NCBI GenBank assembly: GCA_000514715.1
Contig: AZWL01000011.1
Coordinates: 158 to 64,157 of the forward strand
Origin: Streptomyces sp. CNH099
GTDB lineage: Bacteria; Actinomycetota; Actinomycetes; Streptomycetales; Streptomycetaceae
DNA length: 64,000 nucleotides
Direction of reading: 5' to 3'
Below the pieces are notes generated by a model. It saw only the letters and a program-made list of their open reading frames with translations, searched no databases and was not told where the DNA came from. This document shows, piece by piece, positions 26,820 through 34,376 of this stretch; position 1 is the first letter of the stretch, and the number at the start of each line of letters is the position of its first letter. The translations under genes and the position numbers were made by a program.

Positions 26820-28142
26820 TTACGGAGCGTGAGCCGGAACGGGAAGAAAACGGGAGCGGGAACGGGACAGGGCGAACAGCGCCATGTCGTCCGCGACGCG
26901 CCCGCCCGTGTACCGGGTCACGTCGTCCAGGAGGGTGTCCAGCAGCTCGTGGGGACCGTCGAAGACACGGCCCGCCATCCGCTCCAGCGGGTCGTAGAAC
27001 ACGCCCGCGGCGTTCCGCGCCTCCGTCACGCCGTCCGTGTAAAGCACGAGCGACGCGCCCGGCGGGAACGTCACCTCCAGCAGCTCGTCCGGCCACGTCC
27101 CCAGGTCGCCCATGCCCAGCGGCAGCGCGTGCTCGTGCGGCTGCAGCAGCCGCGCCCCGCCGTCCGAACCCAGCAGCAGGGGCGCCGGGTGGCCGCGGTT
27201 GAGCAGCCGCAGCGTGCCGCCGTCGCGGTCGACCTCCGCCAGCACCGCGGTCGTGAACCCCTCCACCCGGTCCAGCCCGCTGCGCCCCGTCTCCTCACGC
27301 TGCAGCGCCCGTTCCAGCCGCCGCGCCACCCCGGCGAGCCGCGCCTCCTGCTCGGCCGCCTCCCGGAAGGCGCCGACGACGACCGCCACGGACTCCACCG
27401 CCTCCAGCCCCTTGCCGCGTACGTCGCCGACGATGCAGCGCACGCCGTACGGGCTCTCCTGCACGGCGTAGAGGTCGCCGCCGATCCGGGCGTCGGCGTC
27501 GGCGGCCTGGTAGCGGGCGGCGACCCGCAGCAGGCCGCCGCCGAAGCCGTCCGGCGGGTTCGGCAGCACGGCGCGCTGCGCGGCGACGGCGACGTGCCGG
27601 GCGGAGGTCAGCCGGCGGTAGTTGCGCTGGATGAGGACGTTCATGCCGATCGCCAGCGCCCCGATCACCGACTGCGAGATCATCTCGATGATGGACTCGG
27701 AGTACTCCGCGGTGCCGTTGGCGATCTCCAGCAGGACGTCGACGACGACCGCGGCCACGGCGGTGATCACCGTCGCGCGCAGCGACAGCAGCCCGGCGGC
27801 GACCAGCGGCGCGGACTCGAAGAACGGCGACGAGGTCAGGCCCTCCGGCGTGACCCAGTAGAACACCGCACCGGTGATGATCAGCGCCGCCGGCAGCCAC
27901 CGCAGCGCCCACCCGACGCGCCGCTCGCCGGTGCTGGCCACGTCGGTGCCCCGGGACCGGTCGCCGGGCTCCAGCGCGCGGCTGCCGACGCGGTAGACGC
28001 GGCTGTCGTCGTACGGACCGCGCCCCGGTCGGTGCCGGCCGCGCCCCGGCCCCGCGCCCTGCCCGCCGTCCTCCCGCACCGGCCGCACCTGCCCTCTCCT
28101 GCGCGATGCCCGTCCTGCGCTGTCCTCCCGTGCGGCCGACAT
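26820..28142 (-). CDS. membrane-anchored SpoIIE (PP2C) phosphatase
   Basis: A 440-residue protein with a basic disordered N-terminus (1-75), hydrophobic segments (about 82-170, WLPAALIITGAVFYW and ATVITAVAAVVVDVLLEI among them), a linker helix, and a PP2C/SpoIIE phosphatase (about 205-425: GGDLYAVQ, VGDVRGKG, YTDGVTEARNA and DDMALFAL). No ATPase or PAS domain is seen. It would dephosphorylate anti-anti-sigma proteins in response to a membrane signal. It is the second of three SpoIIE phosphatases in the window. Confidence 0.84.
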   Translation of the reverse strand: MSAAREDSAGRASRRRGQVRPVREDGGQGAGPGRGRHRPGRGPYDDSRVYRVGSRALEPGDRSRGTDVASTGERRVGWALRWLPAALIITGAVFYWVTPEGLTSSPFFESAPLVAAGLLSLRATVITAVAAVVVDVLLEIANGTAEYSESIIEMISQSVIGALAIGMNVLIQRNYRRLTSARHVAVAAQRAVLPNPPDGFGGGLLRVAARYQAADADARIGGDLYAVQESPYGVRCIVGDVRGKGLEAVESVAVVVGAFREAAEQEARLAGVARRLERALQREETGRSGLDRVEGFTTAVLAEVDRDGGTLRLLNRGHPAPLLLGSDGGARLLQPHEHALPLGMGDLGTWPDELLEVTFPPGASLVLYTDGVTEARNAAGVFYDPLERMAGRVFDGPHELLDTLLDDVTRYTGGRVADDMALFALSRSRSRFLPVPAHAP

Positions 28143-28323
28143 GCGGGCCCCTGCCGTCGTCCCCAGGTTTCCCCGTCCCGGGCGGGACGGCGACCGGGCG
28201 GGGCCAGGCGGGTTACGGACAGGGGGAGGGGTAGGGGGGAGGGGGCGGTGTGCGCAGGGGGCCGGTGCAGGGGCGCGTACGGGCGCGCCGGCAGTCCCGT
28301 AGCACCCGCCCCCGCGCCCGGCG

Positions 28324-29604
28324 TCAGGCGAGCCGTACCGGGAAGGACTCCAGGTCGTTCTGCGTCAGCACCGGCAGGTTCCGGATCTCCCCCGCCGGCA
28401 CCGCCGCCCGCAGCCCCGGGAACCGCGCGAAGAGCGCCGGCAGCGCCACCGCCGCCTCCAGCCGCGACAGCGCCGCGCCCGGGCAGATGTGCGGCCCGTG
28501 CCCGAACGTCATGTGCCGGATCGGCGTCGGCCGCGCCACGTCGAAGGCGTCCGCGTCCGCCCCGTGGTGCCCGGCGTCCCGGCCGATCGCGCGGTACGAG
28601 ATGACGACGCCCTCGCCCTTCTCGATCACCGTGCCGGCGATCTCGATGTCCTCGGTGGCGAACCGCATCAGCAGGTGGGTCACCGGCGGGTCGTGGCGCA
28701 GCGCCTCCTCGATCGCGGTCTCCCACGTCACCGTGCCCGCCCGGACCAGGTCGAGCTGCCCGGGGTGCGTCAGCAGCCCGCGCACGGTGGTGAGCAGGAG
28801 CGTGATCGTGGTCTCGTGCCCGGCCGCGATCATCGACTTCAGGTTGCCGACGACCTCTTCCTCGGTCAGCGGCTCGCCGCCCTCGTCGGCGAGGATCAGC
28901 GCGCTCGTCAGGTCGTCGGCGGGCGCCGCGGTCTTCTGCCGCACCATGTCCGTGAACACGCGGTCCAGCTCCGCCATCACCGCGAGCCGCTCGTCCTGCG
29001 GGGTGAGCATGGAGAAGAACGCCTTCCACAGCCGCATCTGCCGCGGTATCTCCGACTCGGCGACGCCCATCAGCGCGCACACCACCCGCATCGGCAGCGG
29101 CTGCGCGAAGACCTCCTTGAGGTCGACGACCCCGTCGCCGGCGGCGGCCGCGGACTCCAGCGCGTCCAGCAGTTCGGCCGTCACCCGCTCGACCACCGGC
29201 CGCAGCGCGTCGAGCCGCCGCGGCGTGATGGCCTGCGCCGTCTTGGCGCGCAGCCGCCGGTGCTCGGCGCCGTCGACCGTGAACATGGACCGGCCCGGGT
29301 TCACCATCCCGATCAGCGGCCACTCCGCCGTGACCGCACCGGTCTGCCACAGCCGCCAGGCGCCGATGTCCTTGACCAGCCGGGCGTCGGTGAGCAGTTG
29401 CCGCGCCTCCGCGTGCCGCGTGACGGTCCACGCGGGCGCGCCCAACAGCTCGATCCGGGTGAGCGGGGGTGCGGCGCACAGCTGCGCGGTCTCGCCCGCG
29501 AGGTCGCGTACGAGGGGGTCGATGGCGAGCGGCTCGGGAAGGGCGGCGGGCCCTCCGGCACCGGAACCGGAACCGGAGTGGGCGGCGGCGTGCGGGCAGT
29601 TCAC
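28324..29604 (-). CDS. cytochrome P450 (conservon-associated)
   Basis: A 426-residue soluble P450. I-helix AAGHETT (about 243), ExxR as EEALRH (about 281), heme loop FGHGPHICPG with the Cys ligand near residue 374. ATG 29604 overlaps the stop of the upstream P450 gene by four bases. It is the last gene of the conservon operon, an arrangement known from the P450-containing S. coelicolor conservon. The substrate is unknown, and the redox partner must be encoded elsewhere. Confidence 0.88.
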   Translation of the reverse strand: MNCPHAAAHSGSGSGAGGPAALPEPLAIDPLVRDLAGETAQLCAAPPLTRIELLGAPAWTVTRHAEARQLLTDARLVKDIGAWRLWQTGAVTAEWPLIGMVNPGRSMFTVDGAEHRRLRAKTAQAITPRRLDALRPVVERVTAELLDALESAAAAGDGVVDLKEVFAQPLPMRVVCALMGVAESEIPRQMRLWKAFFSMLTPQDERLAVMAELDRVFTDMVRQKTAAPADDLTSALILADEGGEPLTEEEVVGNLKSMIAAGHETTITLLLTTVRGLLTHPGQLDLVRAGTVTWETAIEEALRHDPPVTHLLMRFATEDIEIAGTVIEKGEGVVISYRAIGRDAGHHGADADAFDVARPTPIRHMTFGHGPHICPGAALSRLEAAVALPALFARFPGLRAAVPAGEIRNLPVLTQNDLESFPVRLA

Positions 29605-31028
29605 GGATGACCTCCTGCAGCGCGTACGGGGGTGAAGGTGACCGGCAGCGCCGTCATCCCGCGCAGGAACGGGGAGGGCCGCCGCACCAGCGTCCGGGCC
29701 GGCACGGACAGGTCCAGGTCGGGCAGCCGGTCGAGGAGCACCTCGATGCCCGTACGGGCGATGATCTCAGCGATCTCCTGGGCCGGGAAGGGGCAGCGGA
29801 AGTCGCCGTAGCTGAAGGCGAAGTGGGCGCTGTTGCCCGCCTGCGCGGGCACGCCCCCGCCCCCGTACCCACTGGCCCCGTACCCGCCGCCCGTGCCGCC
29901 CAGGGCCTGCTTGATCTCCGGGTCGTCGTTGGCGGCGGCGAGGCCGAGGAGCAGCAGGTCGCCGGCGCCGACGGGCCGCCCGCCGAGCTGGGTGTCGCGC
30001 GCCGCCCAGCGGCCGACGAGGATCTGCGTCGGGGTGTCCTCCCACAGCACCTCGTTCATCGCCTGGCCGACGCTGTGCCGCCCGCCGCCGAGGGCGGCGG
30101 CGAAGCGGTCGTCGGTGAGCATGAGCCGGATGGAGTTGCCGATCCAGTCGGCGGTGGGCAGGAAGCCGGCGGCGGTGGTGTCCTTGAGGTCGAGCATGAC
30201 CTCTTCGTCGGTGAAGTGCATGGGGTCGGCCAGCATCCGCGAGGCGACGTCCTGGCCGGGCGTGAGCCGCTTCTCGGCGACCAGCCGGGTCATGTGCCCG
30301 ACGAACGTCTCGTACGCCTTGAGCGCCCCGGGCCCGCCGTCCGCCAGCTCGTTGAGCACCTGCGCCAGCTGGCGCCCCTCGGCGTCGGGGAAGCCGATGA
30401 GCCGGGCGAGGACGAGGACGGGCAGCGGCACGGCGTAGTCGCCGACGAGTTCGGCGTTGCCGCGGGAGCAGAAGGAGTCGATGAGCCGGTCGGCGAGCTG
30501 TTCGCAGTGCCGGCGCAGGTCGAAGGGGTCGACGCTCTCCAGCGCGGCGCCGACCATGACGGCGTGCCGGCGGTGGTCGGCGGCGGAGGCGGTGAAGTGG
30601 ATGGACGGCATGACCTGGCCGACCATCGGCAGCAGCGGCCAGTCGGACGGGATCTTCTCCCACTGGTTCCACAGCCCGCGGTCCCGCACGAACAGGTCGG
30701 GGTCGGAGGTGACCTGGTGCAGCTCGCGGTAGCCGATGACGAGCCAGGCGGGGATGTCGCCGGGCAGCTCGACGGGGACGACGGGGCCGTGGTCGCGGCG
30801 CATCTCGCGGTAGAGGTCGCGCGGGTCGGTGTGGAAGCGGGGGCCGCCGAGGGGCACGGCTCCCGCGTGCGCGGGGCAGCCGGCCTCCGTGGCCGCCGCG
30901 GGCCCGGAGGCGCCGGCGGACCCGGCGGAACGGGCCGGTTCGGCGCCCGGCCCGGCACCCTGCGCGCCCTGCGCTTCCGCCGCGACGCTCCCCTCGCGTG
31001 CGGCCTGGTCCTCGGGGGTCGGGGTCAT
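29601..31028 (-). CDS. CYP157-like cytochrome P450 with ExxR replaced by EVLW
   Basis: A 475-residue P450-like protein. The heme loop is FSYGDFRCPFPAQ (Cys near residue 412). The K-helix motif expected as ExxR reads EVLW in MNEVLWEDTPTQILVGRW, the same kind of loss reported for the CYP157 family of Streptomyces conservons. The normal I-helix Thr region is also altered (TTAAGFLPTADW). A Gly-rich insert (about 380-400) precedes the heme loop. The start overlaps the stop of cvnD (ATGA) and the stop overlaps the next P450. Whether it is catalytic or a structural/regulatory partner is unclear. Confidence 0.86.
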   Translation of the reverse strand: MTPTPEDQAAREGSVAAEAQGAQGAGPGAEPARSAGSAGASGPAAATEAGCPAHAGAVPLGGPRFHTDPRDLYREMRRDHGPVVPVELPGDIPAWLVIGYRELHQVTSDPDLFVRDRGLWNQWEKIPSDWPLLPMVGQVMPSIHFTASAADHRRHAVMVGAALESVDPFDLRRHCEQLADRLIDSFCSRGNAELVGDYAVPLPVLVLARLIGFPDAEGRQLAQVLNELADGGPGALKAYETFVGHMTRLVAEKRLTPGQDVASRMLADPMHFTDEEVMLDLKDTTAAGFLPTADWIGNSIRLMLTDDRFAAALGGGRHSVGQAMNEVLWEDTPTQILVGRWAARDTQLGGRPVGAGDLLLLGLAAANDDPEIKQALGGTGGGYGASGYGGGGVPAQAGNSAHFAFSYGDFRCPFPAQEIAEIIARTGIEVLLDRLPDLDLSVPARTLVRRPSPFLRGMTALPVTFTPVRAAGGHP

Positions 31029-31666
31029 GTCGCGGTCTCCGGTGCGGTGGGGGCGGTGGCGGCGGTTCCGGTGGCGAGGCGCTGCAGGTGCTCGACCAGG
31101 GCGATCAGCACGCCCTTGCTGGACTCGCGGGCCCGCGCGTCGCAGTCGACCAGCGGGACGTGCGGGTCGAGGTCGAGCGCGTCGCGCACCTCGGCGCGGG
31201 TGTACGGCGGGCCGCCGAAGTCGTTGCGGGCGACGATGAACGGCGTGCCGTGGTGCTCCAGCCGGTCGATGGCGTACCAGGAGTCGGCGAGCCTGCGGTG
31301 GTCGACGAGCACGATGGCGCCGAGCGACCCGGAGAACAGCCGGTCCCAGAGGAACCAGAACCGCTCCTGGCCCGGCGCCCCGAAGAGGTAGAGCACGGTG
31401 CGCTCGTCGAGGCTGATGCGCCCGAAGTCGAAGGCGACGGTGGTGGCCGTCTTGCCGGGCACGGCGCTGCGGTCGTCGATGCCGCGGCCGGCCAGGGTCA
31501 TGGTCTCCTCGGTGTTCAGCGGCCGGATGTCGCTGACGGACTGGACCATGGTGGTCTTGCCGACGCCGAAGCCGCCGACGATGACGATCTTCAGCCCGTT
31601 GTCCGTCGTACGGGCGAGCGGGGCGCGCTCGGGCGTCGCGGGCGGGTCAGAGGTCGCGGAGTCCAA
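31025..31666 (-). CDS. cvnD: conservon GTPase CvnD
   Basis: A 213-residue small Ras-like GTPase (ATP/GTP-binding protein of conservons). P-loop IVIVGGFGVGKTTMVQ, switch II YLFGAPGQERF (DxxG replaced by GAPGQ), and VDHRR in place of NKxD as in this family. The start is TTG 31666, placed six bases after GGAGAAGG inside the end of cvnC, so the genes overlap by 20 bases and translation is probably coupled. CvnD acts with CvnA-C at the membrane in a G-protein-like signalling complex; the signal is unknown. Confidence 0.85.
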   Translation of the reverse strand: MDSATSDPPATPERAPLARTTDNGLKIVIVGGFGVGKTTMVQSVSDIRPLNTEETMTLAGRGIDDRSAVPGKTATTVAFDFGRISLDERTVLYLFGAPGQERFWFLWDRLFSGSLGAIVLVDHRRLADSWYAIDRLEHHGTPFIVARNDFGGPPYTRAEVRDALDLDPHVPLVDCDARARESSKGVLIALVEHLQRLATGTAATAPTAPETAT

Positions 31667-32015
31667 CGAGCACCTTCTCCAGAGTCTCGGGATCGGCGAA
31701 CCGCACACCCCCGGGCGTGCGCGGCGGCGCGTACCGCGGATGGCGCGCGGTGATCCGGCCGGCGGCCAGCAGGTCGGACAGCAGGATCTTGGTGATGCCG
31801 ACGGGCAGGCCGAGGTCGGCGGACAGCTCCACCACGGCGGTCGGGGTCCGGCAGATGCGCAGGATGGCCGCGTGCTCGGACTGCATGCCCGGCGTCGGCT
31901 CGCACTCGGTGACCACCAGGGTGACGAGGTCGAACTCGTCGCTGGCGGGCCGGCTGCGCCCCCCTGTCAGGGTGTACAGCCGGTCCGGATCGTCGTCCCG
32001 GCCGGCGCGGGTCAC
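31647..32015 (-). CDS. cvnC: conservon DUF742 protein CvnC
   Basis: A 122-residue protein with the DUF742 winged-helix pattern: RLYTLTGGRSRP near the start, then CRTPTAVVELSADLGLPVGITKILLSDLL (quoted in pieces; about 60-90). GTG 32015 overlaps the cvnB stop (GTGA). It is the third member of the cvnABCD set. Confidence 0.88.
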   Translation of the reverse strand: MTRAGRDDDPDRLYTLTGGRSRPASDEFDLVTLVVTECEPTPGMQSEHAAILRICRTPTAVVELSADLGLPVGITKILLSDLLAAGRITARHPRYAPPRTPGGVRFADPETLEKVLVGLRDL

Positions 32016-32449
32016 GGCGCCGCAACTCCCTCGGCCCCGGGCACCGGCCCGCGCGGCGGCGCGCTGAGGTGCTCGCCGAGCTGCTCGACCAGCTCCAGCA
32101 TGTTGTGGCCGACGAGCCCGGGGTCGGCGGCCTCCGCGGCGATCACGGCGACGTGGCTGCCGGAGCCGGCCTCGGCGATGAAGAGGATGCCGCCGTAGAA
32201 CTCGGTCATCGACTGCCGTACGCCGCCGCTGCCGTCGCCGAACTCGACGGAGGCGCCGTGCGACAGGCTCTGGATGCCGGCCGAGATGGCGGCGAGCTGG
32301 TCGGCGCTGTCCTCCGAGAGTTCGGGCGTGTGGCAGAGCTTGAGCCCGTCGCGGGAGAGGACGAGGGCGTGCCTGGCGCCCGGCGTGCGCTCCAGCAACC
32401 CCTCCAGCAGCCAGGTCAGTCCGGAGGCCTCGGCGGGGGATTGGGTCAT
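32012..32449 (-). CDS. cvnB: conservon roadblock/LC7 protein CvnB
   Basis: A 145-residue protein of the roadblock/LC7 fold: LTWLLEGLLERTPGARHALVL at the N-terminus and a central sheet-helix pattern (QLAAISAGIQSLSHGASV). Roadblock proteins act as platforms or GAP-like partners for small GTPases, here CvnD. ATG 32449 overlaps the cvnA stop (ATGA). Confidence 0.9.
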   Translation of the reverse strand: MTQSPAEASGLTWLLEGLLERTPGARHALVLSRDGLKLCHTPELSEDSADQLAAISAGIQSLSHGASVEFGDGSGGVRQSMTEFYGGILFIAEAGSGSHVAVIAAEAADPGLVGHNMLELVEQLGEHLSAPPRGPVPGAEGVAAP

Positions 32450-34206
32450 CGGTCGTCCTCCGAAGGTGATGCGGCGTTGCGTGCGGGGGGCGCGGCGGAG
32501 GAGCCGGGGCCGCCGTCGGGCGCCGCGGGTTCCTCGGGCGCGGGCTTGTCGGGTACGGGGTCGTCGTCGCGGACGCCGTCGGCGCCGCCGGTGACGGGTG
32601 CGTCACCCGCCTCCCGTACGCCGTCCGCCCGGTCGGCGCCGTGCTTGCGGCCGTTGACGGCGGTGCCCCCGGTACCCGCAGTGCCCGCTTCACCCCCGGT
32701 CTCCGCCCCGGCGTCACCCCGCTCCCGGCCGGTCACCGCGCGCCGGAAGGCGCCGAACCGGGCGGCGGAGCCGGCGGGTTCGAGCCGGCGGTGCGACCCG
32801 GTGTCGCCACCGGCCGCACCCGTGTCGCCGGCACCGGCACCCGTATCCGTATCCGTACCGGAAGCCGCGCCGGAGGCACCGCCCCCCGTGCCGCCCTCCG
32901 GCACCCCGCCCGGGTGCGCCCCGGCCAGGGTGCGCCCGCGGCGCCGCCGCGGCAGCGCGGCCAGCGCGAACGGGTCGTGCCCGGCGTCGCCGGCCTGCTG
33001 GTCGGCGTCCTCGCCGGCCGCCACGTCCCGCTGCCGCGGGACCGGGAGCGGCGTGCTGCCGGTGTCCTCCGTGGGCATCGGCAGGGCCGGCCGGCGCACC
33101 GGCTCGCTCGGCCGGGCGCGGGAGATCAGCTCCTGCGGGATCATCAGCACCACGCCCGTGCCGCCGATGGCCGACGGCCGGAACGACACGGTCAGCCCGT
33201 GCTTCTGCGCCAGGTGGCCGACGACGGGCAGGCCGAGCCGGGTGCCGGTGAGCGTGGAGAGGTCGGTGGCGGTGCCGGAGACGGCGCGCTCCGCGCGCCG
33301 CTGCGCGGCCTCGCTCATCATCAGCCCGCTGTCCTCGATGGTGACGACGGCGCCGGCCGGCACCTCCGAGACGTAGACGTGCACCTCGGTGGTGGGCGGC
33401 GAGAAGTTGCAGGCGTTGTCGAGGAGTTCGGCGAGGGCGTGCATGACGCCCTCGGCGGCGTGGCCCGCGACCGCCACCTCGGAGACGGCCTTCAGCCGGA
33501 CCCGCTGGTAGCCGGCGATGCGGCCCATGGCGCCGCGCAGGATGGACTCCATCGCGATCGGCTTCGCCCAGCGGCGGCCGGAGCGGGCGCCGCTCAGCAC
33601 CGCGATGCTGTCGGCGACGCGGCCGGCCTGCGCGGTGCGGTGGTCGAGGTGGAGGAGGTCGCCGAGGACGTCGGCGTCGCCGTGCCGGTGCTCCATCTCG
33701 CGCAGGTCGGCGAGCATGCTCGTGGTGATGGCCTGCATCCGGCCGGCGGCGTTGGCGCAGGAGGCCATGGCGGCGGCGCGGCGGTTCTCGCTGCGCCGCG
33801 CCTCCTCGGCGACCTGCTGGAGGGCGCGCCGGTACGCCTGGTTGTCCAACTGCGGGGCGGCGGCCAGCGCTTCGTCCACGGGCGCCCCGGCGGCGATCTT
33901 CGACAGCACCTCGGGCACGACGCGGTCGGCGAAGACGGCGGCGGCGCCGGCCGCCGCGGCGGCGCGCTCGTCGGCGCGGGCGGCCTTCGCCCGGTACCCG
34001 GCCGCGGCGGCCACGGCTATGCACAGCAGGACGGCGGCGGCGCCACCGCCGTAGACGATCTGCTTCGTGTGGTCGTCGGGTCCCGCCACCGCCGCCGCCA
34101 GGACCGCGACCGCGGTCGCGGGCGCGGTGACGAACAGGGCCGGCAGGGGTGCGGGCAGTCGGGGACGCGGGGCCCGGCGGGGGGCTGCATCCTGGTGCGC
34201 GGTCAT
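32446..34206 (-). CDS. cvnA: conservon sensor-kinase-like protein CvnA
   Basis: A 586-residue protein with two transmembrane helices (about 24-42 and 52-70), a coiled/helical linker, and a histidine-kinase-type ATPase domain (about 240-375; ALAELLDNACNFSPP is the N box, with G boxes around LGLPVVGHLAQKHG). No obvious phospho-acceptor His is present, as usual for CvnA. The C-terminal 200 residues are Gly/Asp/Thr-rich and disordered, with GTDTDTGAGAGDTGAAGGDTG repeats in part. ATG 34206 follows GGAGGAG. It heads a six-gene operon whose genes all overlap. Confidence 0.88.
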   Translation of the reverse strand: MTAHQDAAPRRAPRPRLPAPLPALFVTAPATAVAVLAAAVAGPDDHTKQIVYGGGAAAVLLCIAVAAAAGYRAKAARADERAAAAAGAAAVFADRVVPEVLSKIAAGAPVDEALAAAPQLDNQAYRRALQQVAEEARRSENRRAAAMASCANAAGRMQAITTSMLADLREMEHRHGDADVLGDLLHLDHRTAQAGRVADSIAVLSGARSGRRWAKPIAMESILRGAMGRIAGYQRVRLKAVSEVAVAGHAAEGVMHALAELLDNACNFSPPTTEVHVYVSEVPAGAVVTIEDSGLMMSEAAQRRAERAVSGTATDLSTLTGTRLGLPVVGHLAQKHGLTVSFRPSAIGGTGVVLMIPQELISRARPSEPVRRPALPMPTEDTGSTPLPVPRQRDVAAGEDADQQAGDAGHDPFALAALPRRRRGRTLAGAHPGGVPEGGTGGGASGAASGTDTDTGAGAGDTGAAGGDTGSHRRLEPAGSAARFGAFRRAVTGRERGDAGAETGGEAGTAGTGGTAVNGRKHGADRADGVREAGDAPVTGGADGVRDDDPVPDKPAPEEPAAPDGGPGSSAAPPARNAASPSEDDR

Positions 34207-34376
34207 CGACGGGCTCCTCCGGGCAGGTGGCCTGTCCCAGGTCGGGTGTGTGCGCCGGGTTGAGCAATCTGCACACGGGTGCTCAAGTCGCCGACACTAT
34301 AGGGAGTTTCCGCACCACACCAGCACGCCCAGAAGACCGTTTGCAGCACATCTGTGACAAGAAACGGCGCCCCCGG

